This document shows positions 28,169 through 36,390 of a stretch of DNA of 64,000 nt, in pieces; position 1 is the stretch's first letter, and the number at the start of each line of letters is the position of its first letter. Source of the stretch: HGM04593 sp045654885. GTDB lineage: Bacteria; Bacteroidota; Bacteroidia; Bacteroidales; Bacteroidaceae. The notes under the pieces are model-generated. The model did no database searches. It saw only the letters and a list, made by a program, of their open reading frames with translations, and was not told the origin of the DNA. A program made the position numbers and the translations under genes. The stretch lies in the NCBI GenBank assembly GCA_045654885.1, contig JAZOOF010000053.1:1-64000 (forward strand), written 5' to 3'.

Positions 28169-28597
28169 TTAATCTATATCCTTTGAACTGACCGAATGAC
28201 CGGCAAGCCTATCAAACTCACTCTGAATATTATCCATTACAAGCCTATCCAGCTTGCTCTGTTTAATTATCCCCCAAATTTGAGGAATTATCAAAGGCCA
28301 CCATACACAAACTGTCAACACTGTTGGAATAACCTGCCGACCAAATATACCAACATCCGCCTTTACATATGCGTGTGGCGTAGCTGGGGATATTGTTATT
28401 TTCAAAGCAGTCTGCAAACCCAGTACAGCCTTAAACAAGTCGCCCTTTTTGATAGAAATATCCCAGTCGCCAGTGGGTAATTTCACACCATCAACCTCAT
28501 ACCCCTCATAGCGCATAGAAGACATGACACTATTAGCGACAGCATCACAATGTTGTGATACATTACAAAACAACTTTGTTGATTTAAAAAGTCCCAT
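28169..28597 (-). CDS. Uncharacterised protein with C-terminal membrane segments
   Basis: 142 residues. The N-terminal two thirds form an alpha/beta soluble region (MRYEGYEVDG..., ISIKKGDLFKAVLGLQ), followed by a hydrophobic hairpin (about 92-112, VIPTVLTVCVWWPLIIPQIWG) and a helical tail. The pattern is reminiscent of small bacterial proteins that pair an N-terminal domain with a hydrophobic pair and occur near TerB and zinc-ribbon proteins, but I cannot name a family. It is the last member of the AT-rich island, 66 bases behind the 130-residue orphan. Confidence 0.65.
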   Translation of the reverse strand: MGLFKSTKLFCNVSQHCDAVANSVMSSMRYEGYEVDGVKLPTGDWDISIKKGDLFKAVLGLQTALKITISPATPHAYVKADVGIFGRQVIPTVLTVCVWWPLIIPQIWGIIKQSKLDRLVMDNIQSEFDRLAGHSVSSKDID

Positions 28598-28663
28598 ATT
28601 CTTTTTCTTCTATTGACGCAAATAGAATGGCAAACCTATCATTCTATGTAAATATCTGCATCC

Positions 28664-29056
28664 TTAAACTAAAACCATACCAAGTTCTATTGCATCAGAG
28701 TGTATGTTTAAATACTTAAAGCTGCGTTTCAGTTTAAATGGTTCTAAAAATTGAAGTTTTTCCGGAATAACAGTTATAGTTCCGTTATCGGTGTTCACCT
28801 CAACACCTGCAGGTAGAAGTGAAAAATTATTTGCAACAGACAACATAAATGATGAAGAACCTTCCACTTTGTACTCGAATGAGACTCTGTCCGATGCAAA
28901 AGTTTTCTTCTTCAACTTTATTGTCACATTTGGAAGGAGCGCTCCCGGGTCATATGTCAACTCGAATGTACCTTCACTTATTCCCCTGAGTTTTATACCG
29001 GCATTTCTGGCCTCTAGCAACTTATTCAGGACATCAAACTTAATATATAAATCCAT
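28664..29056 (-). CDS. Uncharacterised beta-rich protein
   Basis: 130 residues, no signal peptide or membrane segment. Alternating hydrophobic strands dominate (VTIKLKKKTF, VSFEYKVEG, GTITVIPEKL), suggesting an all-beta sandwich. No catalytic motif and no family recognised. It lies in the AT-rich minus-strand island downstream of the two tiny peptides; the strand-rich form could suit a binding partner for one of the membrane proteins, but that is speculation. Confidence 0.6.
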   Translation of the reverse strand: MDLYIKFDVLNKLLEARNAGIKLRGISEGTFELTYDPGALLPNVTIKLKKKTFASDRVSFEYKVEGSSSFMLSVANNFSLLPAGVEVNTDNGTITVIPEKLQFLEPFKLKRSFKYLNIHSDAIELGMVLV

Positions 29057-29140
29057 ATATATATTTTTATATCACTACCTCTGTTTACACCTCTGTATAT
29101 ACATATGCTTAATTTTGCAGATGTATTCTTGTCTCGCCAG

Positions 29141-29175
29141 TAATTCTCAGGTGTGAATCTTGCACCTGAGAATTA
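29141..29175. terminator. Perfect 13-bp inverted repeat downstream of the 33-residue peptide gene
   Basis: TAATTCTCAGGTG at 29141-29153 and its exact complement at 29163-29175 with a 9-base loop, directly after the stop codon of the small gene on the minus strand. No T run follows on either strand, so termination or RNA stabilisation are both possible. Confidence 0.5.
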
Positions 29176-29178
29176 CTG

Positions 29179-29280
29179 TTACTTCTTGGATTCATTAACT
29201 TTCTGCTGAATCCATTTCCCGGCTTCGGTACATGCCCGATATACAATGTATGCACCACCGGCACCTAATAATGAAATCAT
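29179..29280 (-). CDS. 33-residue peptide with a Gly-rich hydrophobic start
   Basis: MISLLGAGGAYIVYRACTEA is the N-terminus; a short amphipathic Lys-rich tail ends NESKK. It has one Cys. The frame is closed by an in-frame stop just upstream, fixing the ATG. It is placed between the 53-residue peptide and a perfect hairpin, on the same strand as the whole island, which supports it being real. A membrane-active peptide, a toxin or a modified-peptide precursor are all possible; nothing proves expression. Confidence 0.5.
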   Translation of the reverse strand: MISLLGAGGAYIVYRACTEAGKWIQQKVNESKK

Positions 29281-29374
29281 ATGACTTACTTTTTATGGGT
29301 TAATACCATTAAACTGCTGACTCACTTAAATCCTCAAAAATACTTTGCGGTTCCCGAACCATTTTACTCTATTG

Positions 29375-29536
29375 CTATTGTGCAGCACCACCTACACCAG
29401 CAGCACCCAAGCCAATTTTCGCACCGGTCAAGAATCCCGCAGGGCCTGCGACAACAAAACCTACAGCACCTACAACTACTGCACCTGCAACTGCCATACC
29501 CAAACCTTTCATAAAGCCTTTCTTAAAATCATCCAT
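29375..29536 (-). CDS. 53-residue Gly/Ala/Val-rich peptide (bacteriocin-like composition)
   Basis: The N-terminus MDDFKKGFMKGLGMAVAGAV is short and charged; the rest is one long hydrophobic stretch with repeated GxxxG/GxxxA spacing (about 10 Val and 17 Gly in 53 residues), finishing GGAAQ. There is a single internal GPAG turn at about 31-34, giving two membrane-spanning halves. Composition resembles two-peptide bacteriocins, holins and glycine-zipper membrane peptides. It lies 273 bases beyond the TerB-like gene in the same direction. Not a known family to me; the consistent codon pattern and the island context argue for a gene. Confidence 0.6.
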   Translation of the reverse strand: MDDFKKGFMKGLGMAVAGAVVVGAVGFVVAGPAGFLTGAKIGLGAAGVGGAAQ

Positions 29537-29778
29537 AATTGTAATTTATTTTAGATTAAACAAATATTATCTCTAACTCTGATGCAAATTTAAGATAGGC
29601 TCTGTGCCATTGCAAGCGTTTACATCATTTTACATTCAACTTTTCATCATAACCTCCATGGCATGTGTAAAATCAAGCAAATCATGCTTAAATAAGATTT
29701 AATTACCTTATTTTACCATATTTCCAAGCATGTAATCCCTAATATGTCACTACTTTGCATAACACGTTCTGTACATAA

Positions 29779-29807
29779 ATGCAGGAAGTGCGTCGCACTT
29801 CCTGCAT
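29779..29807 (-). terminator. Hairpin after the TerB-like gene
   Basis: A 14-bp perfect inverted repeat with a one-base centre (GCAGGAAGTGCG core) immediately beyond the stop codon of the TerB-like gene on the minus strand. Stable, but without a clear T run. Confidence 0.6.
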
Positions 29808-29809
29808 TA

Positions 29810-31279
29810 TCAATCACTGCACCTTACTATTAATTTCCACTCAGGATGTTCTTTAATGGGTTTACCATTTATAGTCACACGTTCCGGCATTATGTCCAAT
29901 TTAATATAACTCCCCGATATCCACTTTATTTCACTCCTATATTTCTTGTCGACTGTATCAAACAGAGTGCCTCTTATCTTGGATATACGGTTCCTCACAT
30001 CGGGATAAAGACGTTTCCTCTCTTCTATATAATCAAGATTCCGCATATATGCGTATACCGTCTCATACTCTCTCTGTATCTCAGCCTTCTCCACAGCGGT
30101 CATTTTTTCATATACAGGAACAGTTGGCAGTCCTTTTTTGTCTCCAAAAAACGACCTGCATAGTATTAGCGCAAATATCACCCTGGACCTTAATTGCAAA
30201 ACAAGTTTTTTGTCATTGATGAATATTGCATCCATTACTGTATTTATGTCGATAGTACAATTGTCGGGATTTTCCTTTGCCAATGCAACAAGGCGGAAAA
30301 AAGCCTTGTGTATACCGTGATACAACAATTTCTCTTTTGAAGGGTTAAAGTCAATGTTTATGCTAAAAGAGACATATTTGTTGAAATTGCATACAAAGTC
30401 ACTAATTACATCGAGTACATCATCATTATCAATCTTTATTTTTAGTAAGTTGGCATATGTCTCATAGGGAAGACCTACTTTTGACAAGTCTTTTCCCAAA
30501 CGACTTGAACGTCCTAACATAACCAGGAATGCCGGACTGGGGGTTGATATCTTGAAACCTAGTTTTCCATTCAGGTACTCCTGTATGAATTTATTTGTAG
30601 TCATTCCAAGGAGATTGCTATAAATCTCCTCAATCTTTTCGTCAGCAATGTCCGGGAACATATACATAGACATGTTCTTGAACACCTTTATTCCCATCTT
30701 CTTATACATCTCCACAACCTTTGGTATATATATGAACTGGAACCCGATGCCTGCAAGAAGATTGGCTATTAGGTCATAGTGCTTCTCAACGTCGCACCTT
30801 TTAGGAGAATTGCTGAAATCCGAGTAAAGAACAAAGCGTTTTCCTATGAATATGTCATTTAATCGATATGAATAAACGTCATATTTTGTATATCCGGTAT
30901 TGTTCTTGCGCAAATAATAATCTATACACAGCAACAGTATAGCTTCTGACGGAGCACAATAGCCATCACTATTGGCCGTTTCCAACAGCAGCTCAGCTGC
31001 CATTTTTGAGCGTTTGGACCTTGCAGCAGCATTCAACCGGCGCATTTGTTCCGAATCACTGGCACTGTCTTCGGGCCGTGCGAGCAATTTCATTGCTTGC
31101 GCGAAAGTCAATTCTTGCGCATTCCGGAAAAGTTCCCGTTTATTATAACCATCAAAAAGCTCGGCGAATTTCTCAACCTCGTCACTATCAATAATCTTAT
31201 CGGCCATTATAAGGTCCGAGACTATGCGCGCTAAAGCAATGCGCAGCTCTTTTTCAAATTCAGTTATGCGATTGTCCAT
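29810..31279 (-). CDS. Large protein with N-terminal TerB-like domain
   Basis: 489 residues from the MDNRIT start (an in-frame Met 15 codons upstream is less likely because the extension lacks domain features). The first 120 residues are helical and carry the TerB-like pattern LIMADKIIDSDEVEKFAELF and a second acidic helix pair ending ANSDGYCAPSEAILL. The middle (about 150-330) is a mixed alpha/beta region, and the C-terminus ends in a beta-rich part (SGSYIKLDIMPERVTINGKP). TerB domains occur in tellurite/stress-response and conflict gene clusters and bind metal at the membrane face. The function of this protein is not known. Codon use is AT-rich like the rest of the island. Confidence 0.6.
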   Translation of the reverse strand: MDNRITEFEKELRIALARIVSDLIMADKIIDSDEVEKFAELFDGYNKRELFRNAQELTFAQAMKLLARPEDSASDSEQMRRLNAAARSKRSKMAAELLLETANSDGYCAPSEAILLLCIDYYLRKNNTGYTKYDVYSYRLNDIFIGKRFVLYSDFSNSPKRCDVEKHYDLIANLLAGIGFQFIYIPKVVEMYKKMGIKVFKNMSMYMFPDIADEKIEEIYSNLLGMTTNKFIQEYLNGKLGFKISTPSPAFLVMLGRSSRLGKDLSKVGLPYETYANLLKIKIDNDDVLDVISDFVCNFNKYVSFSINIDFNPSKEKLLYHGIHKAFFRLVALAKENPDNCTIDINTVMDAIFINDKKLVLQLRSRVIFALILCRSFFGDKKGLPTVPVYEKMTAVEKAEIQREYETVYAYMRNLDYIEERKRLYPDVRNRISKIRGTLFDTVDKKYRSEIKWISGSYIKLDIMPERVTINGKPIKEHPEWKLIVRCSD

Positions 31280-31475
31280 CTTCGTATATTTTACATTCCG
31301 ATAACATTTGACACACATCTGCATTATAGTTCAAGATATCATCTACTCCGCAAAAAGAAAAATCTATTATCCGTCCACAAAAAATACATCCATTAACATC
31401 AACATACCACTAAACAAACTCATTTTCCGCAGACGTGGAATTTGTATCACAAACGTTTTGAATGTTCTCATTCTC

Positions 31476-33248
31476 TTATAGGCTCTTCTTCCAAACAACC
31501 AATCTTTCCTTGTCAAATTGTCTGTAAATATCCATAATACGTTCTTCGATATCAATAATATCCTTGAATTTGTCCGACCTTGATAATATCTGGACAATCT
31601 CACAGAAACTTATTTTTCCGGAACTAAGCAGAAAAACAGCATTTTCCAATTCATTGTTCTTTACATATCCAACAGATGCGACATTGCGCATATAGCATTC
31701 ACCGTCAGACACAGGTTGACAAGTCCTGTGCGGAACACAAATCTGCAACTCGTCTTTTTCGAGAACCGACAAAGGCATAAAATTGAAATCAGAAATAGAT
31801 TCAAAATAATTTTTAAACGGCTCTATCTCCTGGCACAGGCCATACCAGTTGGTTGTCATGTCAAACTCACGTTTTATTGCATAGTGGCGCAATATCTCCT
31901 CATCACTTAAATTACGCAATAGAGCATCTGTTTTTTTTGTTACTTCAAGATCAAAGACAGACTTCAACTGCAAAATCTTATATTCATCCAGTTCCACAGT
32001 CTCTGCAGCCGGTATATGACCATCCGGTCCTCTTAAAAGGTCCTTGTCAAGCAACGTAATGCCATAGTTCTCCGGGTGCTCCCTCATTGGAGTACCTACA
32101 TATGGAGAAAACAGCGAAGAACCAACTTCGACACATCCAGGTCCAATCTCCAATAGCCTTTTTGCCAGTTCAACAGTATCATTGAATGTCTCCAGCGTTT
32201 CGAATGCTCCACCTATAATGTAATTGATGTATACGGATGGTATACCTGCATTGTAGATTTCCTTTACAACCGTTATCATTTGTTCTATCTGCATGTTCTT
32301 CTTATATGCATCAAGAACTTTTTGATTACCAGATTCACCACCCAATTGCACGCGTATAAGCCCGGCCTTCTTCATCAAAGGCAATAAATGAAGATTACGT
32401 ACCAGAATGTCAACTCGCGCCTCGCAGAACCAGGCAATCTTTCCATCATATTTATCAATCAGGTGATTACAGATAATCTCAGTACGACTTGGGTTAATAA
32501 TGAATGTATCATCAAGGAATGTAATGAACCTTTGCTTTCCCAGATTAGAAATTACGTAGTCTATTTCCTCTATTACGTTCTCAACAGACCGCAGCCTTAA
32601 AAGATTCTCTTTTTTGCTTCCCTCATAACAGAACGCACATTGTCCGACACAGCCACGCCCCGTAGATATCTGGTCAAAGACAATATCCTTGTCCAATGTA
32701 TATTTTTTTCTTCTTGGATAGGGATATTCATCCAAATTCTTTATAGGAATTTGGCTACCTGTGAAACAGTACTCTCCGTTCTCTTTTAGAAAACCGACAC
32801 CTTTAATCTTTCTATAGTCGACCCTTGATTCCTTTAGCTGTTTTACGAGCTCTACAACCGGACGTTCACCTTCGCCCACGATAGCACAATCAACATTAGG
32901 GATTCGCTTGAGAGCCAAACGGGGGTCACCTGTAACTTGCGGGCCACCAATGAACACAAACAAATCCGGTATTGTTTTCTTCAGGTTGATGAGAACACGC
33001 CTTATAGTCCATAGATTCTCACTATCGACATAGAAACCAATAATCCTACAATTATGTTTTTTCAGAAGTGATTCTATCCCAGATATTACAGGTTCGTTCG
33101 ATGAGTATTTTTTTACTTTTATGTCTATACCATGTGCACTTGCATATTCTGCAATATAATATAATCCCAATTGTGCTTCGGTACCTCTTATATTATGATG
33201 TATATATGAAGTACCTATCTGGAATAGTATAACATCAAGCATAATCAA
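31476..33248 (-). CDS. B12-binding-type radical SAM enzyme with a C-terminal RRE/PqqD-like region
   Basis: 590 residues. An N-terminal cobalamin-binding-like Rossmann domain (about 1-150, ending in the typical AIVGEGERPVVEL) lacks the DxHxxG motif, as many class B members do. The radical SAM core follows, with the cluster ligands C200, C204 and C207 in GRGCVGQCAFC and a GGESGNQ motif further on. The last 70 residues (NELENAVFLLSSGKISFCEI..., then a helix pair ending RLVVW) fit the helix-turn pattern of PqqD-like RiPP recognition elements. Such enzymes methylate or rearrange unactivated carbons. It overlaps the 87-residue gene by 4 bases (ATGA), so the two are translationally coupled. A peptide substrate is inferred from the C-terminal region. 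Confidence 0.85.
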   Translation of the reverse strand: MIMLDVILFQIGTSYIHHNIRGTEAQLGLYYIAEYASAHGIDIKVKKYSSNEPVISGIESLLKKHNCRIIGFYVDSENLWTIRRVLINLKKTIPDLFVFIGGPQVTGDPRLALKRIPNVDCAIVGEGERPVVELVKQLKESRVDYRKIKGVGFLKENGEYCFTGSQIPIKNLDEYPYPRRKKYTLDKDIVFDQISTGRGCVGQCAFCYEGSKKENLLRLRSVENVIEEIDYVISNLGKQRFITFLDDTFIINPSRTEIICNHLIDKYDGKIAWFCEARVDILVRNLHLLPLMKKAGLIRVQLGGESGNQKVLDAYKKNMQIEQMITVVKEIYNAGIPSVYINYIIGGAFETLETFNDTVELAKRLLEIGPGCVEVGSSLFSPYVGTPMREHPENYGITLLDKDLLRGPDGHIPAAETVELDEYKILQLKSVFDLEVTKKTDALLRNLSDEEILRHYAIKREFDMTTNWYGLCQEIEPFKNYFESISDFNFMPLSVLEKDELQICVPHRTCQPVSDGECYMRNVASVGYVKNNELENAVFLLSSGKISFCEIVQILSRSDKFKDIIDIEERIMDIYRQFDKERLVVWKKSL

Positions 33249-33508
33249 AACACTATATCATCTAATGATAATGACAATCTTTCAATATCTTCAGTTTCTG
33301 CAGAAACAGGAGTGTAGGCAGAGAGGTCACGGAATACCTGTGGGATAGAGAATTTGTTATCCTTAATCTGTTTACTTATTTCACGACCAGCTAAAACAGC
33401 ACCAACAGTAAGACACTTTGCAGATATTACAATATCTGAAAAAACCAATGGCATAAAATGTCCGTTTCCGCTTACAACCTGCTTTTTTTTCAATTCGTCA
33501 AGTTCCAT
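33245..33508 (-). CDS. 87-residue protein coupled to the radical SAM enzyme; possible substrate peptide
   Basis: Starts MELDELKKKQVVSGNGHFMP: a charged helical leader-like start, then a hydrophobic middle with a single Cys (DIVISAKCLTVGAVLAGRE), then an acidic end (DIERLSLSLDDIVF). No known family. It stops within the start of the radical SAM gene and begins 14 bases after the YkgJ-type gene. Position and size suit a precursor peptide or a small partner protein of the radical SAM enzyme; the sequence does not show a clear leader-core junction, so the precursor role is a hypothesis. Confidence 0.65.
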   Translation of the reverse strand: MELDELKKKQVVSGNGHFMPLVFSDIVISAKCLTVGAVLAGREISKQIKDNKFSIPQVFRDLSAYTPVSAETEDIERLSLSLDDIVF

Positions 33509-33522
33509 ATTTCTTATCTTTT

Positions 33523-33828
33523 TTATTTGTCAATATTATTTCTATTTATATTGCACGATATGATTTGCGCTTTATACAAATCGCTTTTCGACATACCCAA
33601 AGTTTCGCCAAGCAAATCAAACATTCTGTCTGTATTGCATAAAAGCGGGCGCCGTTCATATATAGAGCACCTGTTATCCTTAGTCAGGTATATACAAACT
33701 CCATTATTTTCTTTAATCTCAAAATCAGGAATTCTTTCCCCTAAAAGTCCTTTAAGGATCGGGTACACCTCATCCTTGTAACGTTTAACATTCCTGCAGC
33801 ACATGCCGCACATCTTACATTCAAACAT
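33523..33828 (-). CDS. YkgJ-type Cys-cluster (metal-chelating) protein
   Basis: 101 residues. The N-terminal CKMCGMCC, then GVCIYL..DNRCSIYERRPLLCN, give the spaced Cys pattern of the YkgJ zinc/iron-chelating family. Members are small cytoplasmic proteins of uncertain role, frequently next to radical SAM enzymes or modification systems. Here it immediately precedes the 87-residue protein and the radical SAM gene (14-base gap), so it is probably an accessory, such as a metal or cluster carrier, for that pair. Complete with all expected Cys. Confidence 0.85.
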   Translation of the reverse strand: MFECKMCGMCCRNVKRYKDEVYPILKGLLGERIPDFEIKENNGVCIYLTKDNRCSIYERRPLLCNTDRMFDLLGETLGMSKSDLYKAQIISCNINRNNIDK

Positions 33829-33926
33829 GGCAATACTTAAAGAAGACTAACCTTCAATTTGTTATATATCAATACATTTCCCCACTTTTACTCATTCTTG
33901 ACAATGCAAGAAATACGTTAGTCGGG

Positions 33927-34376
33927 TTAGCCAATTAAATCATTTGCAGCATTGTCAATCAGATTGTCAATATAGTATTTATCGCCAATGTGCTCATCAA
34001 AACGAGATTTGTAATTCTTGCCTATTTCAAGTATTTTCAGCGGAGTCGTTTTATTGGCATACAAGAGCCTGATTGCTCTGGCCCCACCATAAACAGCCAG
34101 GGCAACTACAATGACCGCTCCAACACCGCCTGCAACAAACGCAGCCAACGCCGCCGCAAATGCTATAGGCCCCAGAAGCAACAAAACGCAGGTAGCCTTA
34201 AATGCCGGCCAACCGATTTTTAAAATCTCAACTACTATTTTTATCAGTTTGTCATTCTCCCCTTTTAAATCAAGGAATCTGGACAAACTTCCGAAATCCT
34301 TACGAATACATATGTTCTCAGCCTCTTCAAGCACTGCTACCATAAATTTTCCGTAATCATTGTATTTACTACTCAT
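33927..34376 (-). CDS. Gly/Ala-rich membrane protein, uncharacterised
   Basis: 149 residues. A charged helical N-terminal half (about 1-55) is followed by a long hydrophobic stretch (about 56-101) with small residues (FAAALAAFVAGGVGAVIVV), enough for two membrane passes, and a soluble basic tail. No family recognised. The small-residue packing resembles the 53-residue peptide of the same island and glycine-zipper proteins. It lies between the protease gene and the YkgJ gene, all on one strand with gaps under 100 bases. Confidence 0.6.
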   Translation of the reverse strand: MSSKYNDYGKFMVAVLEEAENICIRKDFGSLSRFLDLKGENDKLIKIVVEILKIGWPAFKATCVLLLLGPIAFAAALAAFVAGGVGAVIVVALAVYGGARAIRLLYANKTTPLKILEIGKNYKSRFDEHIGDKYYIDNLIDNAANDLIG

Positions 34377-34410
34377 TTGAATTCAATGTTAATAATTAGT
34401 AATCATATTC

Positions 34411-35202
34411 TCATCCCAAATCAAACTGCTCCAGTTGCCTTATTCTGCTATAGAACAGCGGATGCATGTTGCTCAATTCCCAATATTCCTCTATTGCTGT
34501 AGCTTTATGGCAGGTATTGCCGCATATTCTAGCAAACAACGATTCTACATACATGAGACTGCCTGCACAAATCAATCCTGCCCTGTCTGCAGTGAACTCT
34601 GCACATCTGTACCATTGATTGAGCGGTACATCAATCAAATCAGTCACTATTGGTCCCAGTATTTTGGATTTATTGTTCATGTTGTCCAACAATCCTTTAA
34701 TCATATGACACATCAGATTCTTTTGCAGTATATGCCCCAATTCATGGCCAATCATGAATTTCAATTCACAATCGGGCAAGCATATCACCGCTTTACGACT
34801 GATAAGAATGACTGGTGCATTGTCCGTACCAACGCTCAACGCATTTATCCCCTTCAACTGACCGGTAATATACACTTCGGGCAGTTCCTCTACATTCAAA
34901 GCCTCATAGCATTCCTGAAGTATGCCAAAAAAACGTGGACTACTGCCAGCTGTAACCAATTGGCCGGTGCTTTTTATATTTTCAATCTGCTCCTTGCAGT
35001 ATTTATCAGAAAACAATTGAAGCGTTTTACGAACCAAAACATTTGACAGGATTGAATCAATATAGTTGTCGCAGGGATACGCATAAGGGAGAGATGCCAC
35101 CTTCTTATTGGAAAGAAAATCTGAATTTTTCACAGATTTTACAATCTGCGAGACTCTGCTCTTCAGTTTGTTATATTCTTCTGAAAAAGGCATAACATAC
35201 AT
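34411..35202 (-). CDS. M48-family zinc metalloprotease
   Basis: 263 residues. The zinc motif HELGH (H153, E154, H157) and the third ligand in AEFTADRAG (E202) match the M48 peptidase pattern. There is no transmembrane segment or signal peptide, so it is a cytoplasmic soluble form, unlike HtpX, with the catalytic domain preceded by a helical region. In the island it follows the membrane proteins and could process or degrade one of them. The start could also be the Met three codons later (35193). Confidence 0.85.
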   Translation of the reverse strand: MYVMPFSEEYNKLKSRVSQIVKSVKNSDFLSNKKVASLPYAYPCDNYIDSILSNVLVRKTLQLFSDKYCKEQIENIKSTGQLVTAGSSPRFFGILQECYEALNVEELPEVYITGQLKGINALSVGTDNAPVILISRKAVICLPDCELKFMIGHELGHILQKNLMCHMIKGLLDNMNNKSKILGPIVTDLIDVPLNQWYRCAEFTADRAGLICAGSLMYVESLFARICGNTCHKATAIEEYWELSNMHPLFYSRIRQLEQFDLG

Positions 35203-35268
35203 CTTCTATTCCACTGTGAAGACAAGGGCTACACAACTACTTATCATCAGCCTGACTTTAACTATAAT

Positions 35269-35742
35269 TTATCCTTGATATATCTCAGCAATCTCTTTTA
35301 CTTCGTCTACCGTTGGCAGCCTTTTCATAATATTCAAGAATGCCTGAATAATATTATCATCGGAAAAATTAGGTTTATCCATCAAGTCTATAACAGCATA
35401 CGCAAATTTATATGTAAAATATATATTGCAACAGGCACTAATTCCCAATGCTGCCAGAACTGCAACTAGTGCACCTAGTCCAGGAATGCAAAAAACAGCA
35501 AAAGTCGCAACCTTGCATGCAATATAATAACTTGCTATTCCTGTTGCTACTGCAACCGCAATACGCTTGGGATCATCACCAAAACTTGAATTAGCTTCGG
35601 ACCTGATGGCAAAAAACATTGTTGCCCAACATCCACCAACAGCAACAGCATCCAAAGCTCCAAAAAAACCTAACGGAGCAATACCGGCTGCTGCTATTAA
35701 TGAATTTCTCACAATACTTCTATACTTCCTTGGAATTGCCAT
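35269..35742 (-). CDS. DUF697-like membrane protein
   Basis: 157 residues from the MAIPRKYRS start (a Met 23 codons upstream adds an unlikely hydrophobic stretch). Several hydrophobic segments rich in Ala, Gly and Cys (about 14-40, 62-82 and 85-120) include CIPGLGALVAVLAALGISAC, which resembles the IPxxG membrane region of DUF697/EcsC-like proteins. The C-terminal tail is acidic and soluble. DUF697 proteins often accompany GTPases or TerB-type stress modules. This reading is by resemblance only. Confidence 0.55.
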   Translation of the reverse strand: MAIPRKYRSIVRNSLIAAAGIAPLGFFGALDAVAVGGCWATMFFAIRSEANSSFGDDPKRIAVAVATGIASYYIACKVATFAVFCIPGLGALVAVLAALGISACCNIYFTYKFAYAVIDLMDKPNFSDDNIIQAFLNIMKRLPTVDEVKEIAEIYQG

Positions 35743-35852
35743 AATGATATATTTAATTAATAGTGTATATAATTCTATAGATAAAATTGTTGTGTAAGAA
35801 TTGTCATGCAAACTGTCTTTTACAGGAAAACTATAAAAACGTTTGATATTCT

Positions 35853-36056
35853 TTATCCAGGATTCGGTATCGCAACATCACACCCGGGTATACCTTCAAT
35901 CAAATAGACACCAGTTACCACTGCTGTACACACAAAGACGTTGGTTATCAAGCCCATATTTCCACAAATGGTTGATTCTGTAAAACAAGAGTCACAATAT
36001 GGACATTTTTTGACATAATTGTAACTTTTAATTATTTGTTTACTACAACATTTCAT
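35853..36056 (-). CDS. Cys-rich zinc-ribbon-like protein with one membrane segment
   Basis: 67 residues. The N-terminus holds MKCCSKQ and CPYCDSC, then C at 26 and 31, suggesting a metal-binding knuckle; residues 35-53 (LITNVFVCTAVVTGVYLI) form a membrane segment; the tail is short and ends AIPNPG. Its start overlaps the end of the putative anti-sigma gene by 14 bases, so it is translationally coupled to the sigma/anti-sigma pair. Function unknown; a redox or metal sensor for the system is one possibility. Confidence 0.6.
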   Translation of the reverse strand: MKCCSKQIIKSYNYVKKCPYCDSCFTESTICGNMGLITNVFVCTAVVTGVYLIEGIPGCDVAIPNPG

Positions 36057-36390
36057 CCAGTTCGTTACTCATTCTGCTTAACCTGTCATACAATCCACTT
36101 ATCTCGGATTGCATCGGTTTATGCTTTGGAACAAATAGATTATTTTGCTCCGGCGCAAATGCAGCAGCTGAATATGCGATGTCCGAGAATGACGATTCAC
36201 ACATTGGAATGCAGTTGCCTGAGACCTCCAATTGTTCGCCTAAATAATCAACTGTGTCGTTATCCATCAAGCACAAGACACGCTCATACTCCTCGGGATG
36301 CTGACATAGGTAACTCCTGACCAAGTTTCGTTCCTCATCTGTTGCAGTCCCTTCAACATAACAAGCAATCAGTTCATCACTTATTTTCAT
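36043..36390 (-). CDS. Putative anti-sigma factor
   Basis: 115 residues. The N-terminal 35 residues (ISDELIACYVEGTATDEERN) match the start of many Bacteroidetes anti-sigma proteins, which bind the ECF factor through a short helical domain. Unlike FecR-type proteins it has no membrane segment, and the second half is an acidic, helical soluble region. Its start overlaps the sigma factor gene by 14 bases, the usual arrangement of a sigma/anti-sigma pair. Loss of the membrane part suggests that a cytoplasmic signal or a partner protein controls it. Confidence 0.65.
   Translation of the reverse strand: MKISDELIACYVEGTATDEERNLVRSYLCQHPEEYERVLCLMDNDTVDYLGEQLEVSGNCIPMCESSFSDIAYSAAAFAPEQNNLFVPKHKPMQSEISGLYDRLSRMSNELDEML

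Noticed and set aside
33245..33508. 87-residue protein as a proven RiPP precursor
   Set aside because: No leader-core boundary, repeated core or known precursor family can be seen, so it is kept only as a hypothesis.
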